In this document: piece by piece, positions 14,201 through 26,226 of the stretch
Layout: each line of letters opens with the position of its first letter
How positions within the stretch are numbered: the stretch's first letter is position 1
NCBI GenBank assembly: GCA_963281155.1
Contig: CAUJLY010000001.1
Coordinates: 5,642,001 to 5,706,000, forward strand
DNA length: 64,000 nucleotides
Source: Rhabditophanes sp. KR3021
Lineage: Eukaryota; Nematoda; Chromadorea; Rhabditida; Alloionematidae
Direction of reading: 5' to 3'
Made by a program: the position numbers and the translations under genes
The notes under the pieces: model-generated
What the model saw: only the letters and a program-made list of their open reading frames with translations
Told to the model about the DNA's origin: nothing
Database searches by the model: none

Positions 14201-17200
14201 AATCATTGTTTTTTTACAGAGAAAACGTTATCATTTTTTAAGCAAAAGTTTGATTGGTAGAATAGTTATAGATGAAAAAATTCGTTTACCTCTAAATCCA
14301 TTCAATTTGACAAGTTGATTTAATGTTAGCTTTATTATCTGAATAGTTGATTTTATTGCACTTTAATGTAGTTTTCAGCTTATTTAAAAAAACTTGTAAC
14401 TTTGTTCACTAAAGTAATTTTGATGTCAGCATATGTTTACTTTCTTGCTTTATGAAGTAATTCTTGTGTTCAATAGCTTCCGGAGATTGCTGATGTTAAA
14501 AAAGTAATAATCATTAACTTAATATTGGTAGTATTGTGATTGTTTTAACGTTTAATTTATTTGTTCTATGATCTTAAATTTTTTAGTATATCTGGTACCA
14601 TCAACAAAAATAGTCGATTTATTTTGTTTGAAAAATTGTTTTTAAGAAGGGTGATTTATAAAAATTCACACTATTTACTTTGTATTATTTTCATTCAACA
14701 TAACTGATCGGACACATTCTTGAACGTTTCGCTCATTTCCGTTTCGCTCATTTCCGTTTAACTCACCATCTCAATTACTTTCAATTCAATTACTTTACAA
14801 TAATCAAAAGGATATAAGTAAGTAAGTATATTATAGATATATCTATTTGTTATAACTATCAACATTCTAATTATCATTTGTGACCAACGTCTTAGCACCC
14901 ACCAAGTATTGTCTTCAATTGTTGATTGGTTAAAGGCAAAATGGTTGACGTTTTTATATCATATGTGATAATAACCTTTCAGCTTAATCATACAATAGAA
15001 CAACCAAAATACACATAGTATTTGATATACGTTTTTATATAAATAAATAGTCCAGGCATTTGTGCCAGTTTTGAGGACTTTTTTGTGGGTGAATACATGT
15101 CATAGGATTAAATATTATATGCTAAATGACCTGACTGCCAGGAGCGACAACTTGCTTTAAGTGAGAAAAGCTGTTTATATATCTTCCTTCATTCTCACTT
15201 ATAATATAAAATCTATCTATTTCATTCACGTTTTCTTATCTCTTTACTTTTTTCTTATTAACTTTTCCCTCTATATTGATAGGTCGTCTTTTGATGTTAA
15301 CGAGATAGGGTATAAAATGATATACAATGAAATCTCTCTTTTCCTTAGGACACCAAATCGACAACTAGATCCAATTTCCCACTTGGTCAGTTTCCCTCTT
15401 CTTTGTCGTTCCCTTTTATTAACCATATCCAACCGCCGAAACCTTGCATCTACTTGTCAAGCTAAGGATGAAAGTGTAGATATATATCAATATCTATTAT
15501 CAAATCAACACCGCACATAATTTAACTGCTAATATTTATTATTTGAACTCACTAATTTGTGATGTAACAACTGTAGAAACATAATAATATATTACTATCT
15601 ACAGTATTAAGTGTAGGTAGTATTAGTTACCGATGTTTCTAATGATACCGTCGTTGTTTACTCAATTACCTCCAATGATCACTTTGTCGTTTGCAAGTGA
15701 ACTCCGTCATCCAATATCATTTAGCAGACCATTGAAGTGGTCTTTAATATATTGAATATTCTATAATACTTTTTGTTACGTTGCAACAAATTTATCTAAA
15801 CAAACCTCCCAATCAGCTTTTCTTCTTTGGTTCTTTATGTCCCAAAGGAGTATATAGAGTTGTCTTATCATTTCAGTATTATCTCTAAAATACTTTTTTA
15901 TAGTTAAAAGCGTTTAGTTTTAAACAAATGGTGCTTTTCAACAATACATAGCTTATTGGACTTTCATTTGATTGCATTAAAAGATATTTTGATTTATTTA
16001 TTGTTTAATAGATATTAGTATAAATACATTTTCTGATTAAAGTGAGTTTATTAAAGTGATGATTACCAAGCTTTAACCCCATCTCTAAATACTTTTTCAT
16101 AAGTTTAAAAGAAAAATCTTTTACACTGAATAAGTAAATTAGTGAAAGTGTTGGCACTTTGTTGATAAAGTAAACTTTTATAAGTAAATGATGCAACTCA
16201 GTACATAAAGTAATGGAATTTAAAGTATTGAAATTGACTTGCTTAGCATGATAACATTTTATCAAACAACTTTTGACTTATGACCAGGTTCACGATAATA
16301 ATTTTGTTATTATTTGCCATTTATTGTGGCTTGTTTTTATACTTTGGATAACTATTTTTATAAAAGTTCCTATTTTAAACTTGTTATGGTTAAGTGATTA
16401 GATAATGAAAAATATAGCAATAATTTGTTATACATGGTTAAGAATTTGTTTTAAAATGACATGTAGGATAGGACAATGAAACGCTTTATGCTTTGTTTCT
16501 ATTCAAAATTTGTTATGTAACTTTAGCATCAACTTCAAGTTATTTTAAGTTGTTGCAAATTTGACAGTGTTTTGTAATTATAATGCCAATTCTTTTACAC
16601 AATACATTTTTGTTTTTATTTATTTAGCCCCAAACATTAAATCAATTAAAGTCAATGTAGGTGTAGTTATAATTTGTGTTACATTTTTTGTTGCTTTTAA
16701 TCATATAATACATTTTGTAAAGTTCATTCCCGAAGTCTGTCACACAAAATCTTGTCTTTATCTTAATCAACGTCTGTTTAACAAAAAGTTGCAACACTTC
16801 AAAAAAGTTGTGAGCTATTGCAGCGCGACACTTTTTTATCTTTATCATGTCACTAAGCTTTCCAAGTACTTTACTTACAATCTTAGAAGCTGTATCATAG
16901 TTCATAATTATTATACAGTTATTATTTTAAAGTTTTTGTTTGTGTTTTGTGACGACATATTCATAACATTATTTCACTTCTGCAATTTTATGAATTCTAT
17001 TTTCGAGTTTATTTACATTGTAAAAATTATCATTAAGCACTGCTGGTGGAACATATTAATGAAATATTGTTGATATTAACGAGTATTTTTAAACATCATA
17101 GAACCATTAAGTTACCCAATTATTTGTTTATATAAGCCTTTATCTTAGGGGACTCTTTCCATATTTACTTATGTGCCAGACATTGGAACCTTAAAGAAGA

Positions 17201-17388
17201 TATTTGATTCCACAATTATGTAGTTTGATTGTTTAATATAATACATTAAGATTCGCACCCCTTGCCGCTATATCAGATTCACATAAAGCCTAAGTATATA
17301 TTTATCTTCGAAAGTGCTTTTAACTCATTACCTTTTTATTTAATTAGCAGTTATAAGTTAATAAAATTGTTAACATTTTTTATTATAG
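11296..17388. other. Sparse intergenic region
   Basis: No intact gene was found over 6 kb. A near-perfect 15-bp direct repeat (gtttcgctcatttcc, twice in tandem) lies near 14728-14757. Short antisense stretches near 15.35-15.5 and 15.6-15.85 kb look weakly protein-like but are interrupted by stops. A more convincing remnant at 16642-17040 is listed separately. Confidence 0.5.
16642..17040 (-). pseudogene. Degenerate antisense coding remnant, unidentified
   Basis: The minus strand reads as helical, Lys-rich protein (for example NYDTASKIVSKVLGKL) for about 85 codons from 16905 down to 16642. The same frame continues upstream towards 17030, broken by two stops. The composition looks like real protein rather than translated AT noise, unlike the overlapping plus-strand frame, which is Phe/Ile/Tyr-rich. 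I do not recognise the family. It could be a transposase fragment or a relic of the antisense elements found in nearby introns. Confidence 0.3.
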
Positions 17389-17396
17389 TCATTCGA
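17377..17396 (+). promoter_or_regulatory. Splice acceptor just upstream of the SOGA-like start codon
   Basis: The run ttttttattatag ends at 17388, only 8 bases before the ATG at 17397. This is the usual geometry of a nematode spliced-leader trans-splice site. It could equally be the acceptor of a 5' UTR intron. Confidence 0.4.
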
Positions 17397-20300
17397 ATGG
17401 CTGACACTGACGAGTGTAAAGTCTTCGAACCTCAATCATATCTGAAGGATCGATGTAAAAAATGCTTTAAACTGAAATCAAAGCATTCACAGGAAGCTGT
17501 TAAAGCGGCGGAAAAAAATACAGTTGGAAAAGGCGTCGCCGAAAATGCACAAGTCAATGGAAATATTTCAAAGATTGCAACTAAAGCGACGGCAATGCGT
17601 ACCAAAAGTGATGTCTCAAATTCGAAAACGAAGGAAAATGTCACTTCATTAACAGTTTCAAAGCCTGAAAAAAGACGAAGTTTTAGAGAAAAAGGCAAAG
17701 ACGATGGTGAGGATAACGATGATGGTGAGTCATGAAATATGAGATAACATTACTAATATTACTAATATTTGTGTTCATTTTAGATACCGTCAGTTTAATT
17801 TCATATAAATCAGCATATTCCAAGGGCTTGTCTAGCGCCAAATCGTTAGAGAGTATAATGTCAAACATTGATACGCGCTCAATGGTAACAGCAGTATCTG
17901 GGTCTATTGAAGAAGATGACAGAGTTCAGACACCAACACATGATACTGGCGCAACTGAAGGACGTAAAAATCTTCAACGTGACATCGCTCGTTTATCTGA
18001 TGAGATTAAGAGACTTAAAGAAGAGCGTAACAAATGGGTCACCAGTAAGAAAAGCGCAGGTGGTGGTCAAGCTGAAATGAGTCTGATTGAATTTTTAGAA
18101 GAAAGATTGGCCACGACAGAATGTTATTGCGACGAATTGAGACAAGAAAACGAATGCCTTCGGTATGATAATAGCGAGTTACAGCAAGAAATAAACGAAA
18201 CCCAGTATGGCGAAGAAGGAAACGATGATTTCCACGATGTTAGTTTGATAAATATTATTGTTTATGTTAAGATTTAATTACAGAAAAGAAATAATGGAGT
18301 TGACAATTATAAAATAACGGGGCATGAAGATGAATTTAAGAGTAATGGATCTATTAATATATCAAAGGATGTCGCCTTGACCGAAAAACTTAATACAACT
18401 GAAAGCTTTTGCGATGAACTTATGCAAGAAAATGAATGCCTGAAAGCTGATGTCCGTGAATTACAGCAAGAAATTGAAGAAATGCAAGGTAATTTGACTA
18501 ACAAACATTTTATTAGACAAAACAATTTAAAAAGATTACATAATAAGTTTGAGATCGAAAAGAACTTTGACCAAGACATCGACCTTATTGAGATGAATGC
18601 ATCTTTTGAAGGAAGTAACCATCTGACTAACTTGATTGTATTGTGGCAAGTTCTTGATCGGATTAAGCTTGACTTTAACTTCCAATGTAGCAATTTCCTT
18701 GTCTCCCATTCCCTGATCGATTTCTGGTGGTATGGGACAATAGTCTACGGCATTTTGATATCCTTCAACAATTCAATAAATTTTTATTCGAATGAAGGAT
18801 TGGTTGACAAATAAGAGGATAGATGAAAGATATGGGGTATGATGAAATAATAAAATGATTACTAAAAATAAAACGTTGGCCAGAACGGCTTTTCAATTCT
18901 ACAGTGTGTATCAAGAGTTCCTCGAAATAAAACCTCGGAAAAGGGTTACTCCGTACTAACATAAAAACTAATTACTCTATCTTAAGATCAGTATCGCGAG
19001 GAAGAAATCGAAGAATTCCGGGAATTGCAAAAAGATCTTGAATCTAATGCTAAAAATTGCCGTGTTCTTCAATTCAAACTCAGGTAAAAATAATAATGAA
19101 GATTTTTACTAATATTTATTTTCAGAAAAGCAGAACGTGTTAAGGATCAGTTGCAAGCTGAAAAAGATCATGCCGAAATGAAATTAAAGGAAATGATGGT
19201 GGTTGCTGCTGCAAATGGTGGGGAATCAAATGTAAATTCTAAAATGGATCACTTCAAAATTATGGAATTGGAAAGCGAGCTTCGTATTGCCAAAGAAGTT
19301 TCCATCAGGTTGACCTTTGCTATTCTTAACTAATATTAATTTCATTTTCATTTTAGGTAAGTAAATAACAATCAAAAATGTATACAAAATGGCAGCTGAT
19401 CAATATCAAAACGTTTATTAAAGGGAGACAAATAATTTATATTAGACGGAATATTATTCAGTATCTTTTAAAGGAAAATAGATTTTGTCTATGACCATTT
19501 CAGAGATTCTTCTAATAGTTTCTGGATGCTTCTTGAGCATAACATCGTTTGATTACCCTGATGCATCAATGTTAGTTAACACATTTTGAAGGTTCATGGT
19601 AATAGGATATTCAAATGCTAGAGCTCATTTATAGTCAACTCGCCACAATAGAAGGCTACAATCTGTCTCTTATTGTCTAAAATCACCATAATGCTTGTTT
19701 CTTTGTCATTCAAGAGGATAAATCTCCTAAAGTTTTGTATATGCAATGTGACTAAGAAATCTAGTTTTAACGTTGTTAGATACTCCATCATAAAGATTCC
19801 ATCCTTGAAAGCATTAAAAGACACCGACTTGGCATCAGCAGGCAAGTCAACCAAAACATTTATAGTTGATAACTTACTTTCTGCACTGACATCTTCTCTT
19901 ACTGATCCACTTCTTCTCAACGGAGCACTTGTATTAATGATGTTAATTTTGCTAGAACTGTCTTGACTTCCGCTATTTCCGAATTGTCGTTTCATAATCA
20001 AAATATCAACTTAAATGAGATATAAAAAACACCTTTATAAGTGAAGCAAATTTGAATGCCAAACAAACCACTTCACCAATCATTGTCTTTCTAAAACATG
20101 ATTAGATTCAAACTTTATATTATTAGTTCTGATTTCTTAATATTAATCAACTATTTCCTTAGGTTACATACGGATCTTGAAGCTGCCGATCAAAAGAGAT
20201 TCAAAATGGAAGATGAAGTATTTTACTTAAAGGAAAAAGTTCGTGAACTTCAAACACAGGAAAAATGGAGATCTTCAAGGAATAAGGTTGAACAAGTTAC

Positions 20301-23300
20301 TAAAAGAGCTAGTTTGGAATTAAATGAGTCTATGATATCAAGTGATGATGTTAATAAAGACTTACGAGATGTTCTTGAAAGAGAAATCGATTTAAGAGAA
20401 CAACTCAAATACACCGAAGAAGATTTAAAAAGAAGTCAGGACAAAGTTAATGATATTGAGAATGAAAATGAAGGTAGATTACGTTTGGAATATTTGTTTT
20501 TATTATTTTATTACAGAGTTGTTACGTAAGTTGACGAAAATGTCACAAAACGGCAATTCGAGAAATAGACCACCCATAACCAGAAGTGCTAGTGATTCAA
20601 TTAACGAAGACAAGACACAAACTTTAACTGTGCAAAATCAAGAATTGAAAGAACAAGTAGCAAGCATGGAGAAGAAAAATATTAGTTTAGCCAAAAAGTT
20701 ACTTGAATACGAAATCGAAGCTACTAAGAAGAGTCATGCGGAAGCAGAGGCACTTGCTAAAATGGCATCTGGAGCTTCCAAAAATTCTGTTGAAATTGAG
20801 GCAGACATTAATCGCTTAATGAAAGTGATCAATGATTTAGAAAAGAAAAACACTGATCTTCGAAATGAAATTGTGGTTGTAAAAGTTAACCCAATTGAGT
20901 CCTTATCTAATGGCGATGTAAACGGACATGATCTTACAAACGATGCCTTAAAAGAACGCGCTCAATTGATTGAACAGGTTAATAAAGAAAAGGAAATCAG
21001 GAAAGGGCTTGAGAGTGAACTTAGTGAAATGAAGCAGATAATCGGCAAGAGTGATAATCAGAAGTTAATTACATTTGCAGCTAAAGTTGATTCACTAAAT
21101 GGTTTGTTAATAAACATTTTAGTTTTTGATCTCATATGTTTTAGAAAAAATCAAACTTGCTCAAGAACGTTACAATGCAATCTGCAAAAAAAACATTCAG
21201 ACTAAAAATGCAGATTTGGCTGGAGAACATACACTCGTAGACCAACTAAACGAACGAATTCAATTGCTAGAGAGTAAATTGAGTGAATTGAGAGCAAATG
21301 TTGCCTATGGCTTGAATGCTAAAAATAAAAATGTTGCGGCGGACGAGATTGAACAATGCTGTGAAGTTTTAGCAGCTATTGAAGCTCAAACAAATAGAAT
21401 TTGTAAACAAGTGGAGAAGTTAGACAGTACGGGTGTTAAAGATGAAAGAAGAAGAAGTTTATCCAAAGAAAATGGTGCCAATATTATTGCTGAACTGGCA
21501 AATGTGATGAATGAGTTCAATAATGTGAAAAAACTACTTGAAAGTCATAAGAAGACTAACCCGGACAATTATCGCAATTACGACGATGTAGTTGCTGAAA
21601 AAGTTACACCAGTCGCCAAAGAATGTAAAGGTTGTAAGGAATCTAATGAAAAAATTGAAAGTCAAAAATCTGAAATTGAATTTTATAAGAAGAAAAATAA
21701 AGACTTGACTAATCAAGTTTTACAAACAGAAGACAGATGGACCTCTGAGATTGAAAAGCAGAGAAATCAGTTTGGCAATGATATCGATGAATTGACAAGA
21801 AAACTTGAAGATGGTAAGAAGAAGTACAGCGAGCAAACTCATTTGATTGAATCATACAAAACAAACATCTCAGAAAAGGACAAAGTTATCAGTGACAAAG
21901 ATATGAAATGTATTAAATTGCGGCAAGAGATACAAGAAAAGTTAAAACAGATGCTGGAAAGTGAAAAAGAAATGAAAGCGCTTAAAGAGTTTGAAATCAA
22001 ACATAAGAAGCTGGAAACTATGCTTGAACAAGAAAAGGATAAAATAAAGTCTGAAAGAGGCAAATTTAAGAATGAAATGTCTTCTTTGAGGAAAAAAGCT
22101 CAAGATACTCTAGCTGATATTGAACAATTAAGATACTCTCATCAAGAGCGCGAAAATGTATGGAACAGTGAAAGAAACCATTTGAAAGATGAGGTTGCCA
22201 TTTTAAAAAAAGCTGTAGCCAAATTAGGAGACGAAAGCTCAGAATCAGAACATAATTCTCAACTTAAGAGCGTCAAAAGTAATAGTAGTACAGTTATAAG
22301 GGTGACTCGCCCTGCAGAACAGACTATTTTGAATGAACTGCGTGAAAAAATTGGTCATTGTGAAAAACGTAACTGTTTACTTGAAAATGAATTGGTTAAG
22401 ATACGTATGGAAAAAGAAGAACTGGAAGTTACTTCATTGAAGATATCCAAGGCCAATATAAAAGATCGTGACGAGTTGAAACATAAGTTATTACAGGCAG
22501 ACAAGATCAAGGCAATGGAAATTGATGCTCTTCAACAAAAGTTTGCTTCTAGAATGAATATTATGGAAAATACGAACAAGTCGTTACAATCAAATTTGGT
22601 GCAATCAAGAAGAGAACGTGACCATCATAAAGAAGGTTTACTTGAGATTCACAAAAAAATTGAACAAGATCACAAGAAGTTCGAACAGGAAAACAAGAAG
22701 ATGAATGAACTCACTTCTAAACTAATCCAAAGTGATAAAAAAGTTAGCGAGCTAGATATTAATTTATCCAATCTACAGGAAAAACTAAAGCTTAGTCAAA
22801 GCGCACATGTTGCCGATAAGAATTTATGGTCAGTGGAAAAGACTCATATTCTAAGAGCGAATTTAATGAATGGCACTAAAGATAATAATCCCAGTGGGGA
22901 CAGACAAATAGCAGAAGAAGCTCTGAAGGCAGGTGAAATTGTACAAAAACAATATGCCGAGTACCAAAAGTTCTTTAAGAGGGAAGTTGAAAGACTTAAT
23001 TTGAAGATCAAACAATTGACTGAAGATATGAGAGACAAGGAAAATAATTCCGCTAAGATGATTAAAGAATTGAGAGAACAAATTCGTGTTTTGGAAATCG
23101 ATCAAAAAAATCTAAAGCAAAATAAAGATGTATTGTTATCAGCCAGAGAAGCTATTCAAGTAGACCACGATCGCTTGATTCAAGCCCTTCAGTTAGCAGA
23201 AGTTCAAAAGCTTACTAGAAAATACAAATTGACTTCCATTGTCGAACAGTTGAAATCTATTAGAAGTGTTGGTAATAAAGAACACAACAGCACTGTTGAA

Positions 23301-26226
23301 AATACAATTACAGTTTTGTCTTCAATGAAAGATGACGAATCCCAAGCAAGTTTTGTTTTGGGGTCTGATTCTGGAAATGAAAGAACAGATGGAACATCCG
23401 ATATTTTGTCTCAAAATTCAATGTCTATCAGGTCCTTTAGTTACAACAAGCAAAAAAGTTCGAATATGATTCATTCAATTGATAACTCCTATCGCTCATT
23501 TAGTACCGAACACACAAATTATAATGATAGTAATAGCTATCAACCTAGAAGTATCTCACCAACAAAACGATCTAATTTGACAAATTTTTCCGTTGAATAT
23601 GATCGCGATGGACGTTTGCATTATATACCAAAGACAATTGCAAGAAGTGCTAGTTATGACAGGTATTTTTAAAATTAAACAATTAAAAGATTTCAAAGTC
23701 CTCCTTAAGGGTTAATTTAGCAACTTCACTATTGAGTTCGGGATACATAAGTTGTGTTATTTTAAGAGAAATCTTACCACAGTCGGTGTGTGAGTTGTCT
23801 TTGAAGGTATTGCACTACAAAGTAGAAATAATAAATTAAATATTTAGCTATTCGCTGAACGATACAAAACGTATATTCATATTAATAATTGGGTATAAAA
23901 TGTTAGATAGATTGCACCTTAAAGCAAGTATAAATTACATGACAATGACCAACAGTATGACTAATATCAGCAAATAAGATATAAGTGATAAATAATAAAC
24001 ATAATTAGCATAATTGAGTAAATATTTGGTGAAACTGAGTATTAATAGTATATTTTTCTTCTTAAATATTAATATTACACGTATTCGACATGAGATAATT
24101 CAAATTTTAAATTAACAAAGTCTTGAAGTAAATGTGAAATACCGTCACTTTTTCAAATTAAAGAAATTACTTATATAATTGGTTGTTACAGATATGGAAC
24201 TATGGATTTGAGCGCTCCCCCAAACATGGATAGAATGAGAAGTACAGGTACCTTGACAGACGACTCTGAACTCTATAATGGACGAGGACCGTCTAGATCT
24301 GGCAGTTTAGGTAAGCAAAACAACAAAAATTTATTGGGAACATGGAAATTAAAAAGACAAAACGTTTGATGACATTTGATCAAAAATTAGTTTAAGAGAC
24401 AACTCACTGATTCTCTTGACAATGTCAGCATGTTTCAATGCACCACTTGTTTTGTCTATCCAGAATTGTCGACACTAGTTGGTTGTTTTCACAAGTCGAA
24501 TATCATAGAGTACTCCAACCCAAGAGATTGATTTATGTGGAGGTTATCCATGTAGACGGCGACAACTTCTCTTTTATTCTTCCAAATACTTCTGAAACGT
24601 TTTTCTCTTGGGTCTAATGACATGTAACGGCTATGTTAATAAGAGATAAGTGGAGTGTTTCTTATTTAACGACTTGCGAGCAGTAGCTTTCTTAAGTTTG
24701 CCATTAGATGCTTCCATTGTTTGTCATCAGACATTTTTGATCCTTTCCAAATCTCTTTTTGCATTTTTTTAATTGAATGCAGCCTTGAGTCTTACAGTGG
24801 ATTGTCAGATGTTGAAGATTGTTGGTTCCGAACTCACATCCTTTTCCAGGATATCTGTATTATCCAGTCACAATAGTGTTGCTGTCTGGAGAAGTTTACC
24901 TGCACATTCGAATAATTGTTGTTCAGCTTGAAACCTTTTCTTTCATCATAGTTAATAATCAAACTTAAGTATTGACTAGTTTCCGGAGCAGTATATTTCG
25001 TCTCGCCTTCAGTTACTACACCATTCACTTTTGTTTGAAACGTGCTAGACTTACAAGAGAGCTCATAAAGACAGAGCTAGAAAGTGTTGTCGTATAAACT
25101 ATATTTTCAACAAAGAGATTATACTAACTGCCGGAGCATTCAAGTAAGGTGATGTACATAGAGGATGTTTATTTAATGCCTTCTTCACGAATACTAATAA
25201 TCTGAATTCGTTGGTTGGCTCAACTCATTGACATCATTTAAAATTTGATTAAAAGGGTTGCTCGTTTGATACATACCTTCTGCTCCTTCATCATGATAGT
25301 TGGTTGTGCTTCTTATTAGACTTGGAGTCGCGTCTAAGTTTGACCTCTTCTTCGGTTTTTCATCGTAACTGTTGTTATCTTTCCTTGACATTGCGATTGC
25401 AACTGTCAAATCAAAAATACCTAATGCCACTAAAGAGTCATAGAAGACTCATTTTTGAAAAACATCGTTTGAAACACTTATATGACAAATTTGAAACGAA
25501 ATAATTAATCGCTTTACTACTACAGGAACAAATATTTTGTACAAAATTAGAAGAGAAGAATTAGCCAAGGGTACAAATCCCTCGGTAAAAGCAATTGCAA
25601 TGGCCTTCGAAAGTTTAGATTCTAAACCCTCTAAAAAGGGATTCTTTAGTATTAGAAAGTCTAGAAGTGTTGATGCAACTGAAAAAGACAAGAAAAAAGC
25701 ACCGAAAAATAACGGTGAACCTAAATCGATTCAATTGTCGGTGACTAGTCGAATAGCAAAGGCAATCATACCAAGCGACACAGTCTCTATGCCATATGAA
25801 AAGAGTCCAAGAGGAGGAAGAAACCCATTCAAAAATATGGGTTCGAAATTGGTCGAAAGAGTAAGACGTAGTTTGAGCAGAACTAAGAATCCAAACAAGG
25901 AAAGTAGTGTTGATATTGAAAAAGAAAGAACACCTACACTGGCTGAGCCTGAACGTTTTATGGATGACGAAGATGAGGACGATAATAATGCCTTAACTGA
26001 AATGGAGAAAAGTTGTTTAAGTGAAATTTCAAGTATAACTGAAAACATGAATACATTCAGAAGTATCCAAGACTGCGACAGCGTCATGGATAGTATTAGT
26101 CAAAGACAGACTTCAAAAGTAAGTAAATTAATTTACTCTTATAAATAATCGAATTTTTAGATTGCCATTCCAGCTATACCTCTCAAAACGCCAATGAAAA
26201 AAGTCAAAGTGACAAAGCGACTTTAA
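17397..26226 (+). CDS. SOGA/MTCL1-like coiled-coil protein with N-terminal Cys motif
   Basis: Eleven exons join in phase: 17397-17724, 17784-18238, 18284-18488, 18987-19083, 19126-19308, 20163-20473, 20517-21101, 21145-23662, 24192-24310, 25526-26118 and 26161-26226. The product is 1819 residues. The segment YREEEIEEFRELQKDLES, then the KNCRVLQFKLRKAER region and LESELRIAKEVSIRLHTDLE, strongly recall the conserved coiled coil of vertebrate SOGA1/MTCL1, which crosslinks microtubules. The N-terminus has C-(x16)-C-x2-CF-x4-KH, resembling the N-terminal Cys motif of MPRIP/outspread. Exon 8 is one long coiled coil of about 840 residues. The C-terminus is basic and Ser-rich with an acidic patch. 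Exons 2 and 3 carry a duplicated segment (CDELRQENECL / CDELMQENECL). Introns 3, 5 and 9 hold antisense coding remnants. The family call is from memory; the gene model is sound in phase throughout. Confidence 0.8.
18535..18970 (-). pseudogene. Antisense coding remnant in SOGA-like intron 3
   Basis: Inside the 498-bp intron (18489-18986) the minus strand encodes well-composed protein. One frame opens at 18962 with MLVRSNPFPRFYFEELL. A second frame, about 75 codons from roughly 18770 to 18540, includes YCPIPPEIDQGMG and KLNPIKNLPQ. The two parts are separated by stops and a frame change, so this is a decayed fragment. I do not recognise the protein. Its position and orientation match the other four intronic antisense remnants, and it may come from another gene of the same source. 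Confidence 0.45.
19490..20001 (-). pseudogene. Antisense repeat family, copy A (SOGA-like intron 5)
   Basis: An open frame runs on the minus strand from 20001 to 19618 (MIMKRQFGNSGSQDSS at its start). After a stop and a frame change it continues as ALAFEYPITMNLQ, then NIDASG and KKHPETIRRISE down to about 19490. These last blocks match copies B and C at the protein level, with conservative substitutions, which shows shared ancestry of coding sequence. The frame is broken by at least two stops. The product is unidentified. Confidence 0.65.
24395..25440 (-). pseudogene. Antisense repeat family, copy B (SOGA-like intron 9)
   Basis: The minus strand of this intron (24311-25525) carries frames at 25430-25194 and 25028-24834, with a further readable stretch between them (KKALNKHPLCTSPYLNAP) in another frame. 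The block TAPETSQYLSLIINYDERKG aligns with the corresponding part of copy C, and a KRISE block near 24400 aligns with copies A and C. Many stops and frame changes show that it is dead. The intron's first 57 bases also resemble the start of the copy A insertion, including a GTAAG donor and a shared aaaacgttt. Confidence 0.6.

Noticed and set aside
15161..15520. 119-codon plus-strand frame
   Set aside because: The starting codon is not ATG and the translation is low-complexity. No splice signals tie it to a neighbour.
16561..17073. 170-codon plus-strand frame
   Set aside because: The composition is dominated by Phe, Ile, Tyr and Cys, as expected from translated AT-rich DNA. There is no domain and no promoter, and the opposite strand looks more like protein.
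18377..18814. Continuation of SOGA-like exon 3 through 18489 as a 145-codon frame
   Set aside because: A donor at 18489 and an acceptor at 18986 give a phase-correct join into the conserved YREEEIEEF block. The read-through sequence loses coiled-coil character.
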